From positions 2,852,001-2,916,000 of the forward strand of contig OZ218963.1 of the NCBI GenBank assembly GCA_965112735.1: a stretch of 64,000 bases of DNA, written 5' to 3'. Of this stretch, positions 43,401-52,878 are shown one piece after another (positions within the stretch are counted from its first letter, which is position 1; each line of letters starts with the position of its first letter). Under the pieces are notes generated by a model. It ran no database searches and had not been told where the DNA came from. It was given only the letters and a program-made list of their open reading frames with translations. Source of the DNA: Phaeosaccion multiseriatum. Lineage: Eukaryota; Ochrophyta, other classes. The translations under genes were made by a program, and so were the position numbers.

Positions 43401-46400
43401 GTGTCACGGAGGCATTGACGCAGGCCTCCCGTGCGCACTTGTGTCGGGTCACGAGGTTCACAACAGTGGACAGAGCATCCAGCCGGGTGAGCATTGTGGC
43501 GTGCGGTGCTCGCATGGTGTCGGCGAGGCAGATGAGTACTTCGCCTTTACAGATTGTCTCTAGCACTCCGGCGACGTTACAACACGAGAGGTTGCACAGG
43601 GCACCGATGCACATGTTCTTGATTCGGGCCGTCGCCAAGTCACTACTGTGAAGGCGGACGAGGAGGAGTGCTGCGCCGTGAAGACATAAACTCTTACGGC
43701 ACCTTAGAGGGCAAGAGAGCAGAGCACCCGGGGGGGGGATGAGTGAGATACGGGCATTGTGTGGGAGGGAGGCGAGCATACTTGAGCAGCAGCAGCAGCA
43801 GCAGCAGAAGAGGCAGCAGCAGGAGGAGGAGGAGGGAAAGGAGGATGGAGGAGGAGGAGGAGGAGGAGGAGGAGGAGGAGGAGGAGGAGGAGGAGGAGGA
43901 GGAGGAGGAGGAGGAGGAGGAGGAGGAGGGTGTACCCTTTCCTTATCTTTGCATGGTAGAAGGGCGCGGCTCAACTAAACAATGGTGCTCTTCCTAGTGT
44001 CCTTTCGGCAGCAAACTGGAAGGTGTCAGTCGTGCTACACCGTAACCGATATTCGCCGACTGGTCACGCCACCTCACCCATGAATGCAAGTCATCCCAAT
44101 CCCCCCCCACCCCGAGCTCTATTGTGGGGTCTTCCTATTTGTGGCTCACTTGGGCTCGCGGCTCATGTCGAAGAGAATGCGTGCGCAGTTCTCTCGGGCA
44201 TTGGGCGCAGTGTGAATGGCTCGAACGGCATCGACGATATGGTGCCTGAGGACAGCCTCCACGTTTTCCGACGTTGTTGCTGTGATGTTGGCCAGGGCTG
44301 CGGCACAGAGCTCCTTCACCTCTGTGCCGCCATTGGGGAACACCGCCTGAGAAGAGAGAGAGAGCGAGTAGGGGAGGGGAGGCAGCAGGACGAACGTGAG
44401 GAAGGCGAATAGAGAGGGGTGGGGGAGGGGGAGTTGTAGGGCGATGTTTCATTGAGGACGGCAGAGGAAAGGGGCGAGGGACGGAACACATGTAGTTAGG
44501 AACCGAAACGAATGGAATGGTGACATCCACCCACCACCCACACTTCCACCCATCCACCCACTCCACCCAACCGACCCACCCACGCACCCACCCGTTGACT
44601 TACTACTCACCTGTTCTGCCAAGAGCTTGGGCGCTTCCATCTCCATGAGGCACTTGCCATACACCTCCATGTCGCACGTCATGTTGAACACGGCCTTGAC
44701 GCAAGTGAGATTGAGCACGGAGTTCTGCAGCTTTGTCAGGCGGATCAGAGCAAAGACGCAGTCCTCCTTCACCACCATTTCACGCGTATCCTGAGGGTGT
44801 GTATGTGCGTATGTGTGTGTGAAAGAGGGGGGGGGGGCGAGATGGAGAGAGTAGGTGAGGGAGAGAGTAGGTAGAGGGAGAAGAAGAGAGGGGGGGGCAG
44901 GAGAGAGAGAAAAGAGAAGGAAGAGCAGAGAGAGCAGAGAGACGCACAGAGAGAGGGAGAGGGAGACGGAGAGAGGGGTTGCGAGGCTACGAAAACAACA
45001 CGCACGCACGCACGCCCGCACCTCTCTCGCCAGTAAATTGAACACAGCCTTGGCCAGCACTTCCTTGGTGTGCATTTCATTGACTCGAAGCACGGCAATG
45101 GCGATCAAGTCCTGCACACAGTGGTCAGCGATGAGGCGCATCACACACTCCTTGGCAAGGAACACGCTCAGCACGTTGCACAAGGCCACTGCGCAGTAGA
45201 ACTGCACCTCTGCGGCCTTCTCCACTCCGGAGCGCATAATGTTGATGAGGACGGGAATCACATTGAGCCCGCCCGAGAGGAAGGCGCGCCCTCTGTGGGA
45301 GGGAGGCGGGGAGGGGGAGAGGAGAGGGAAGGGAGCAGGGGCAGGGGATTAGGCGGTAGGCATGAGAGAGAGAGAGAGAGAGAGAAGGTTTGGCTCGGCG
45401 TGAGCAGTGACAGCAGGCATTGGTATTAGTATTGGCATGAGCAGGGGCACGAACGGGAAGGAGAGCACGGAGCTGAGGGGGAGGTGATGAAACGGATGAA
45501 ACGAACAGCAAGCTTACTCCCTCCCTCTTCCTCTCACTCCTTCTCTCTCCCTCTCGCGCCCCCTGCGTCCTCCCAGCTGGGGCAAGCGATTGCATTGTGA
45601 CCCCTCCCCTCCCCTCCCCTCCCCTCCCCTCCCCTCCCCTCCCCGACGAGCCCAACCCAATCAACCCTCCCTGCACAACGTAACAAACACCAAACACATC
45701 GCACGCTCCTTGGGAGGCGATCGAGACACTGACTGACTGACTGACTGACTGACTGACTGACTGACTGACTGACTGACTGACTGACTGACTGACTGACTGA
45801 CTGACTGACTGACTGACTGACTGACTGACTGACTGACTGACTGACTGACTGACTGACTGACTGACTGACTGACTGACTGACTGACTGACTGACTGACTGA
45901 CTGACTGACTGACTGACTGACTGACTGACTGACTGACTGACTGACTGACTGACTGACTGACTGACTGACTGACTGACTGACTGACTGACTGACTGACTGA
46001 CTACTGACTGATGACTGACTGACTGACTGACTGACTGACTGACTGACTGACTGACTGACTGACTGACTGACTGACTGACTGAGTGACTGACTGACTGACT
46101 GACCGACCAACTGACCGACTGACTGACTGACTGACCGACTGACCGACTGACCGACTGACTGACTGATTGACTGACTGACTGACTGGCTGACTGACTGACT
46201 GACTGACTGACTGACTGACTGACTGACTGACTGACTGACCGACTGACTGACTGACTGACTGACTGACTGACTGACCTACTGACTGACTGAGTGACTGACT
46301 GACTGACTGACTGACTGACTGACTGACTGACTGACTGACTGACTGACTGACTGACTGACTGACTGACTGACTGACTGACTGACTGACTGACTGACTGACT

Positions 46401-48367
46401 GACTGACTGACTGACTGACCGACTGACCGACTGACCGACTGACTGACTGACTGACTGACTGACCGACTGACGGACCAACTGACTGACTGACTAACTGACT
46501 GACTGACTGACTGACTGACCGACTGTGTACTCACTTGGGAAGGATGGACAAGAGCGCAAACGTCTTTGCACAGCTCAGTACCCGCAACGACTCGGACGAG
46601 TGCGACAGCGACACCAATGCGTTTAGCGCGGAGTCAGACGTGAGTGGCCGCACGAGAGTCACGTTGCACAAGGTAGCGGCACACAGCTGCTTGACCCGAT
46701 TGGACGGGAAGGCGCTGAGGTGAAGCAGCAGCAGGGAGCCCCCGCCCTCTAACAGCCGGTGCACCACCTCGGCATAAAGGCTGAAGCTGAAGAGGATCGA
46801 GGTACAAAGCACAATGAGGGAGTCGTCTTCCTTGTCTTTGATGCAGTCGAGCGCCCCCATTATGCCTGCGTCGAACAGACGGGCGTGGTACGGTGCCCGG
46901 GTGGCCAGGTTCTGTAACGTGCCTAGACAGACGGTCTGGGTGGCGTTGTCTTCACCGCTGAGCTTGACCATGTTGACCAACACGTTGATGGTCCGGACGT
47001 TGGCCAGGCTGTTGTGTTGTGTATTGTTTAGTATCGATGCACAAAGGAGGAAGGAGGAAGGGGCGGGGAGGACACGCTAAGTTAGAAGGGGAAATCAGCA
47101 GTAGTGCGTCAGAGTTCAAAGCCACCCAACAGCAGTAGTGCAGCAGTAGTGCAGCAGAGCACCAGCAGCAGCACCAGAGGAGGGAGTCTGTCTCTCTCTT
47201 TCACATGCCTGCCCCCTGCTCCCGTGCCTCCCGTGCCTCCCCTCCCTCCCTCCCTCCCTCCCTCTCCCTCCCTCCCTCCCTCCCTCCCTCCAAGGTCAGC
47301 ACAGAAACAGCAGAAACTCTCTCTCTCTCTGTAGCGATTAATTGCACTTTAACTCAACCGTCAACAACGACACTCTGGCCCCCACCTTTCCCCACTTACT
47401 GCTCAATGGCCTCCGGGTTGCACGAGAGGTTGAAGAGGATGAGTCCGACGGTCTGGGCGTGCCGAAGCCTGTTCTTGTTCCTCACGCTACCGCTCATAGT
47501 GCTGATACTGCCACTGCCGCCGCCGCCGCTGTAGCTGCTGCTGTTGCTACTGAGGACGCTGCTGGTGCTCGTAACGCCCCCTCCTCCACCACCACGACTG
47601 CGTGTATCCAAGCTGCCTGCCTCTCCCGCGGTGACAACGGACTCCGAGTCGTCTCCTCCTCCACCCTCCTGCTGCCTATCGTCGCATCCGCTCATTGCGC
47701 AAATCGGCGCCAGGGCATTTGCTTCAAGAATCGTCACGTGGGTCAAAGGGTTCGACACCAAGCTGCAAAGGAGCTGCAGAATATGGTGCTGGGGCTCCCC
47801 CATCCCCCCCCTACGCCTCAAGAAGGCCAAGAGACACTTGAGGACGCCTTTTCCTTCCAAGACCTTGAAGTGGTTGTCAGGATCGACTGCGAGATTGCTC
47901 AGCCCTTGTGCCGAGGCTGCCACACACACGCCAGAGGAGAGGGCTCGAGCGGCGGCCTGCTTGTGCCGTGAGGTGGTGCTCACAACACTGTCAGAGTCGG
48001 CCTCCAGCCTCCGCCCGGAGGTGGTACTCCTGCCCCTGCTGTTGCTGGTGCTGCTGTTGCTGGTGCTGCTGTTGCTGGTGCTGCTGTTGCTGGTGCTGGT
48101 GCTGCTGGTGCTGCTGGTGCTGCTGCTGCTGATGTTTGTAGTGGTAGTGGAAGCAGCGGCAAGGTTAGCGCTCAGCACAGGGATGATGCCGTGTGCTAGC
48201 AAAGTGGGCACGACGTCTCCGAAGCGAGCGAGCTCCATGAGGGCCATGGTCAGAGCGTGCTGCGCAGATACGTCACAGCCCGCAGCGGTGAGACGAGCCG
48301 CCTCCCCTACCATCCCGCCCTGGACGATTCGCATGCGACACGCGGCATTGACCTGGTCACAGAAGGG

Positions 48368-48398
<31 letters not shown>

Positions 48399-51300
48399 AA
48401 TACGTGTGTGCGTGTGCATGGGTGACCGAAGCCCCATCCCCCCCCCAAAGGGCAAGGAACTGTGAGTGAAGGCGACTAAACATAACCTGCACTCTACGGT
48501 CTCCCCTCCCCCCCCCCCCCCCCCCCTCTTCCTCTTGCTATTTACTCACCCGCAGCATGTTGATGATTCCTCTGCAGCACATGACGATGATGGTACCATC
48601 CGCCTCGCCCCCCTTGCCATCTTGCATGCCTAGGATCCTCATGAGCAGCGCTGCCATGCTCTCATCGAGGTAGGGACGAATGTTGTCCAAGGTCGTCAAA
48701 TTCACCACCGCTGCAGCAAAGACGCGAGAACTGGACTCAACACCCTCTTCCTCCTCCTCGTCCTCCTCCTCGTCCTCCTCCTCGCCCACGCCCTCATCAG
48801 AGTCGTGCTTCCCGTTATTGCCAATACCCCTGCCGCCTTCCGAGTCGTCTCCTTCTCCTCCCATGGCCCCTCCCAGCGCCCTTTTGCTCCTATTCCCGTC
48901 CTCTTCCCTCTGCTGCTGCTGCTGTGTCACCAACTGCGGGTGCTGCTGCCGTTGCTGTTGTTGCTTTGCGTCCCTCCATGCCTTGGCCTCCTCCCTCCGT
49001 TGCTTGGCTCGAAGCGCCTCGTCCTTCAACAGCGCATCGACGACGTTAACCACCACCCTCTGCACTGAGTCAGCCTGTGCCGCTGTGAGCACCACCGCGA
49101 TGTTCACAAGGCCCAGGATGGCGAGCCGGACAGTGACGGGGTTGTCCTTGACTCTGGCCAGGGACAGCAAAGCCTGGAGGGCTCCGTCCTAATGCACATG
49201 TACGCGAGGGCGGGGAGGGGGGGGGGAGGGGGCGGCGTTACAGTCGAACCCAAATACTTGATCAACCCCCCTCCTGGCATAGATGGCACTTGAGGTGTTA
49301 ATATATATAGTTAACTCCCTCTCTTGCCTGAAGCATCCACTCCTCGAGGTCTCGCCCTTTGGACAGGAGGTAGAGTGCCATCGCGGAGTTCATCTTGATG
49401 CGCGAGTCCTCATGGCAAGCAAGCCTTCGTAACACCCTTACGACTCCGCTCTCTACGAGCTTGTCCATGCGATAGCCCTCGCTCACGACATTGACCAGGC
49501 AGGCCGTGCAAGTCGCCACTACCTGAGAGGGGGGGGCAAGGGGGAGAAGGCGAGGAAGGGTGTAGGGGGGGGGGGGGGGCAAGTTGATATCACAGGTTAG
49601 GAGAATTAGCCAAACTTCAAACAAAGAGCCTCTGAAGCGCAAACGCAAAGCCTTCTCCGCCGCGCCCCCTCCTTCCCCTTCACCAAGTACAAGGTGCGCC
49701 GAAGGCCAACAGCGAGCACCACGGTGCTGAAGTACGATATGATGACCCAACAGCGAGCGGCGACACGCCCACTTGCCACTGCCTGGCACCCTACCTTGAG
49801 CTCTCTGTCAGGGTTGTTGACAAGGTCCAAGAGCGGCGGTAGCAACGCAAAGTCTTCCAGAAAGGCCTTGGCACCGCCGTCCTGCAGCGTCAGGTTCAGC
49901 ATGGCGAGAGAGCACTTCTCCTGCGCCATTCGCTTGCCGTTCTCGGCCTCCTCCTGCTCTGCCGCCACTGCCGCCATGGTCCCATCTTGACTCGCTGTTG
50001 ATGACCCGTCGGCATAAAAACTTCCCAAAAAGTCGAAATTCTGCGTTTGCGAGCTGTCATCCTCTGGTTTGTCTCCTCCTGCTCCTCCTGCTCCTCCTGC
50101 TGCTGCTCCTGCTCCTCCTCCTTCCCCTCTTGCTAAAGCCGCTGCTGATGCTCCCCCAATTTCGGGCGGCGACGGCGGACGGGGTAATGGGACTCTCCCC
50201 CCGACCGTCAGTTTCCTCTCCATCTTCAACTGACTGCCTCGGTGCTGAAGCTCTGGACTGTATGCGGCAGAGGAAGAAACGTAACCGTAAAGGGTGGGGG
50301 GGAGGGACAGACAAAAGATGACGAGAGTTTCTGGGTGAGAGATGAACAGAAGAGACGACGCGCAACTTTCGACAGCCGCGGGACTCGACTTCAGACGCCA
50401 ACCACAGCGAAACGACAGCCAAACCACAACGAAACGGCAGCACCTATGGGTGTTGAGTGGTGCCCATCAACGTCGCCACACGCAGCCCATACCCCCTCAG
50501 CTCTGTTACTGCCCATGACAGGCACAACCACCCCTCATGTCGCCCCCCTCTCTCGCTTCTCCTTAGCGCAACCTCGCCGCTCTATCGCCCCTCTCTCTCG
50601 TGCCCCCCTCCACCCCCCCCTCCACCTGCTGCTCTCTGCCCTCCCCTGCTTTGCCTCTGCTCTCTGCCCTCCCCTGCTTTGCCTCTGCTCTCTGCCCTCC
50701 CCTGCTTTGCCTCTGCTCTCTGCCCTCCCCTGCTTTGCCTCTGCTCTCTGCCCTCCCCTGCTTTGCCTCTGCTCTCTGCCCTCCCCTGCTTTGCCTCTGC
50801 TCTCTGCCCTCCCCTGCTTTGCCTCTGCTCTCTGCCCTCCCCTGCTTTGCCTCTGCTCTCTGCCCTCCCCTGCTTTGCCTCTGCTCTCTGCCCTCCCCTG
50901 CCGCCGCTCCCCAACACAACGCACCTTGTCCCCGGCTTGGTCGCTGCCCCATAGGACTGCAGTAGAGGGTGAGAGGAAGATTGCATCAGACGATCCTCCT
51001 TGAGCGGCCCCGGCCGACCGCTCCCAACGCCTCCCACATCCGCTGCACCCGCCGTCATTCCTCTACTTGGGGGCCGGAACCCATTGTCCGGAGTCTTGGG
51101 TCTCTTGCCCTGCCCTCTCCCTGCTCCGCCCCCCCCCACACTCCTGCTGTTCATCACCACATCCCCGACGCCTCTCCCCCCCCCCCCACCGCTGCTGGCA
51201 GGGCGGTGCTTGCCAAGCGCGCTCAAGCTAATGGGGCGCGCCGGACCGGGTCGCAAGTGTTTCACCCCCACTGGACCCAAACGAGACATTTTGACCATGC

Positions 51301-52707
51301 CGCCTTCAAAGGTTTTTTCAAGCCAGGACTCCCTCTCGGCTTCTGGGTCAACGTTGGCGCCATCACCCCCCCCACCCCGGCCGTCTTCTGCTGGGTTATC
51401 GCTGTCCCCATCTGCTCCTCCTCCTCCTCCTCCTCCTCCTCCTTCCCCGATGGGAATCCCTCCTGGAAGGTATAGAACCTTGAGAGCAGTTCCCACATCC
51501 AAGCGGCCCTTGGACCGGGCTTCGCGGATGGCCCTACCCAATGACTTCATGGCTGCTAAGCCGTCTCCCCCACCGACCCCACTCCTTTTCGCCCCTTCCG
51601 AAGCGCCGTGTGTCTGAGGGCCTTTGCTGTCTCCTGCGCCTTCCTCTGCGTCTCCCGCCACGCCATCTGATCCTCCTCCGTCCTCTCCCCCTCCCCCTCC
51701 CCCTGCTCCTCCTCCTCCTCCTTCCCCTCCTCCTTCTCCTGCTCCTGCTCCTCCTCCTTCTTCCTCTTCTCCCACCCCGCGGGTGTCTTCTGCCTCTCCT
51801 GCAACCCCTCTTCCTCCTTCTCCTACTGCTCCTCCTCCTCCTCCTCCTCCTCCTCCTCCTTCTCCTCCTCCTCCTCCTCCTCCTCCTCCTCCTCCTCCTC
51901 CTCCTCCTCCTCCTCCTCCTCCTCCTCCTCCTCCTCCTCCTCCTCCTCCTCCTCCTCCTCCTCCTCCTTCTCCTCCTCCCCCGCCTTCGTCTCCTTCCCC
52001 TACGCCTTCTCCTCCTTCTCCCCCCTCTCCTTCTCCTCCTCCTGAGCCATCCCCTCCCCCCCCTCCTCCCCCCCCCTTGCGCTTGTTGGACTCTTCTTGA
52101 ATCTTACGCTCCACCTTCATTCCCTCCACCGTCTCCTGCAGCAGCCTCTGCCGTTTAATATACGAGTTCAGGGCGATCACCACGTCCTCCTTGCTGGGAT
52201 GATTGCGCCAGAAGTGCCGCTCGTGGTGCAGATTCCAAAGGCGGACCAAGGCGCGCAGCTCCTCCAAGCGTATTGGCGCACTCTTGGGATCCTGTGGAGT
52301 GAATAATGCGATGAGGAAGGGGATTTCTTCCCTATCACAAACATGCTCTTCTGCCCCAGTATATTAAAGAATAGGGGAGGTCAGGACGCTGCCACTCCTG
52401 CCTCCCAAAAATCTCTTCCTTCCCGTCTGCCGTGCTTATGACTCACCCTTCTCGGCGGAAACAAGTCGTGCTTGCTCAGATACGGCCTGAGCTTCTCCAT
52501 CCGTCCTGTACAGCCGAATTTCACGTTCAACACCATCATTTGGGAGCACATCAAGGGAGGAGGAGCAGGCGTGAGGAAGGGAGGGGAGGGCTGGTTTTGA
52601 CTCAGTTTCTGTTTTTTCTCCCCCTTCCCGTACGTACCCTCCTTCGGAAACTTGGAGAAGCGCTCGTGGGCCAGTCGGGCGCATCTTGGTTTCGCTGCGA
52701 TGACCAT
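40461..52707 (-). CDS. Giant armadillo-repeat protein, unknown role
   Basis: Seventeen minus-strand exons: 52707-52638, 52505-52447, 52291-50925, 50257-49795, 49522-49328, 49188-48550, 48352-47400, 47008-46535, 45292-45022, 44790-44611, 44346-44150, 43702-43253, 42878-42727, 42491-42400, 42197-42089, 41693-41563 and 41102-40461. Phases close to about 2147 aa. The N-terminal 65 residues (RMEKLRPYLSKHDLFPPRR, EELRALVRLWNLHHERHFW, SKEDVVIALNSYI) look SAP-like. A Gly/Glu-rich disordered segment follows. From exon 4 onward there are many ARM/HEAT helices such as KCSLAMLNLTLQ, VAVALCNVL-type words, KELCAAALANIT, KNMCIGALCNLS and TAVFNMTC. The C-terminus is acidic and basic, low complexity. The intron after exon 5 is GC-AG (CAG|GCAAGA). 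The ARM surface suggests a scaffold; no partner can be named. The 5' end is uncertain: the frame stays open upstream to about 52920, but 52707 is the first ATG below the SPP start. Confidence 0.8.
41160..41403. repeat. (GGGA)n purine tract in ARM-gene intron
   Basis: An AGGG/GGAG array lies within intron 41103-41562. On the transcribed (minus) sense it is a long pyrimidine tract upstream of the exon-17 acceptor. It leaves open frames of Pro-Ser-Leu repeats that are not coding. Confidence 0.93.
41725..41842. repeat. (GAGT)n tract in ARM-gene intron
   Basis: A GTGAGTGAGT array lies in the intron 41694-42088, read as CACTCACT on the gene strand. Confidence 0.92.
42537..42570. repeat. (GGTA)n microsatellite in ARM-gene intron
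   Basis: A short GGTA/GTAG array lies in intron 42492-42726. Confidence 0.9.
43847..43931. repeat. (GGA)n trinucleotide tract in ARM-gene intron
   Basis: An uninterrupted GGA/GAG run lies in intron 43703-44149, preceded by CAG repeats. The Gly- or Glu-repeat ORFs it creates on either strand are not genes. Confidence 0.93.
45728..46530. repeat. (GACT)n tetranucleotide array, about 800 bp, inside an ARM-gene intron
   Basis: An almost pure GACT array with sparse point changes (GACC, TACT, GAGT variants concentrated between 46000 and 46530) fills most of intron 45293-46534. On the gene strand it reads (AGTC)n, so every unit offers CAG and GT dinucleotide contexts. All three frames stay open and spell Ser-Val-Ser-Gln repeats. 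Confidence 0.97.
50638..50901. repeat. 28-bp minisatellite in ARM-gene intron, about nine copies
   Basis: CTGCTTTGCCTCTGCTCTCT plus GCCCTCCC repeats head to tail with almost no variation within intron 50258-50924. The near-identity of copies implies recent expansion or gene conversion. Confidence 0.9.
51830..51970. repeat. (CCT)n tract coding poly-Gly in ARM exon 3
   Basis: A CCT/TCC run reads as GGA codons on the minus strand and gives a Gly homopolymer in the disordered N-terminal segment. It lies inside coding sequence, unlike most tracts in this window. Confidence 0.85.
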
Positions 52708-52878
52708 ACTGCCCCACAAGTCTTGTGTATGTCTTCCTCTCTGGAGGGCGCAAAGGAGCTTTTCCGAAACCTTCACGTACCCCCCTGGGTTTTTCTTCTT
52801 CTTGCAAATCTTAGGCAAACGCGAGATTGAGGGGCTGCAGGAGGGCCTGCTCTTGTACGTGGGGGCCTCCAGAGGGCT
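52708..52878. promoter_or_regulatory. Bidirectional promoter between ARM-repeat gene (-) and SPP (+)
   Basis: 171 bp separate the chosen start codons. Because the ARM-gene frame stays open across this gap, part of it could be coding on the minus strand. Confidence 0.4.

Noticed and set aside
43739-43997. Poly-Gly and poly-Glu ORFs
   Set aside because: From the intronic (GGA)n tract; flanked by proper splice sites of the ARM gene.
45534-46534. Long ORFs on the minus strand reading Ser-Gln-Ser-Val repeats
   Set aside because: Pure products of the (GACT)n array, open in all frames, lying inside an ARM-gene intron.
50535-50965. Arg/Glu/Gln-repeat ORFs (QRAEAKQGRAESRG...) on the minus strand
   Set aside because: Translation of the 28-bp intronic minisatellite; the donor at 50924 ends exon 3 before it.
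51541-52158. Plus-strand ORF of Leu/Pro repeats opposite the ARM exon
   Set aside because: Shadow of the poly-Gly coding tract on the minus strand.
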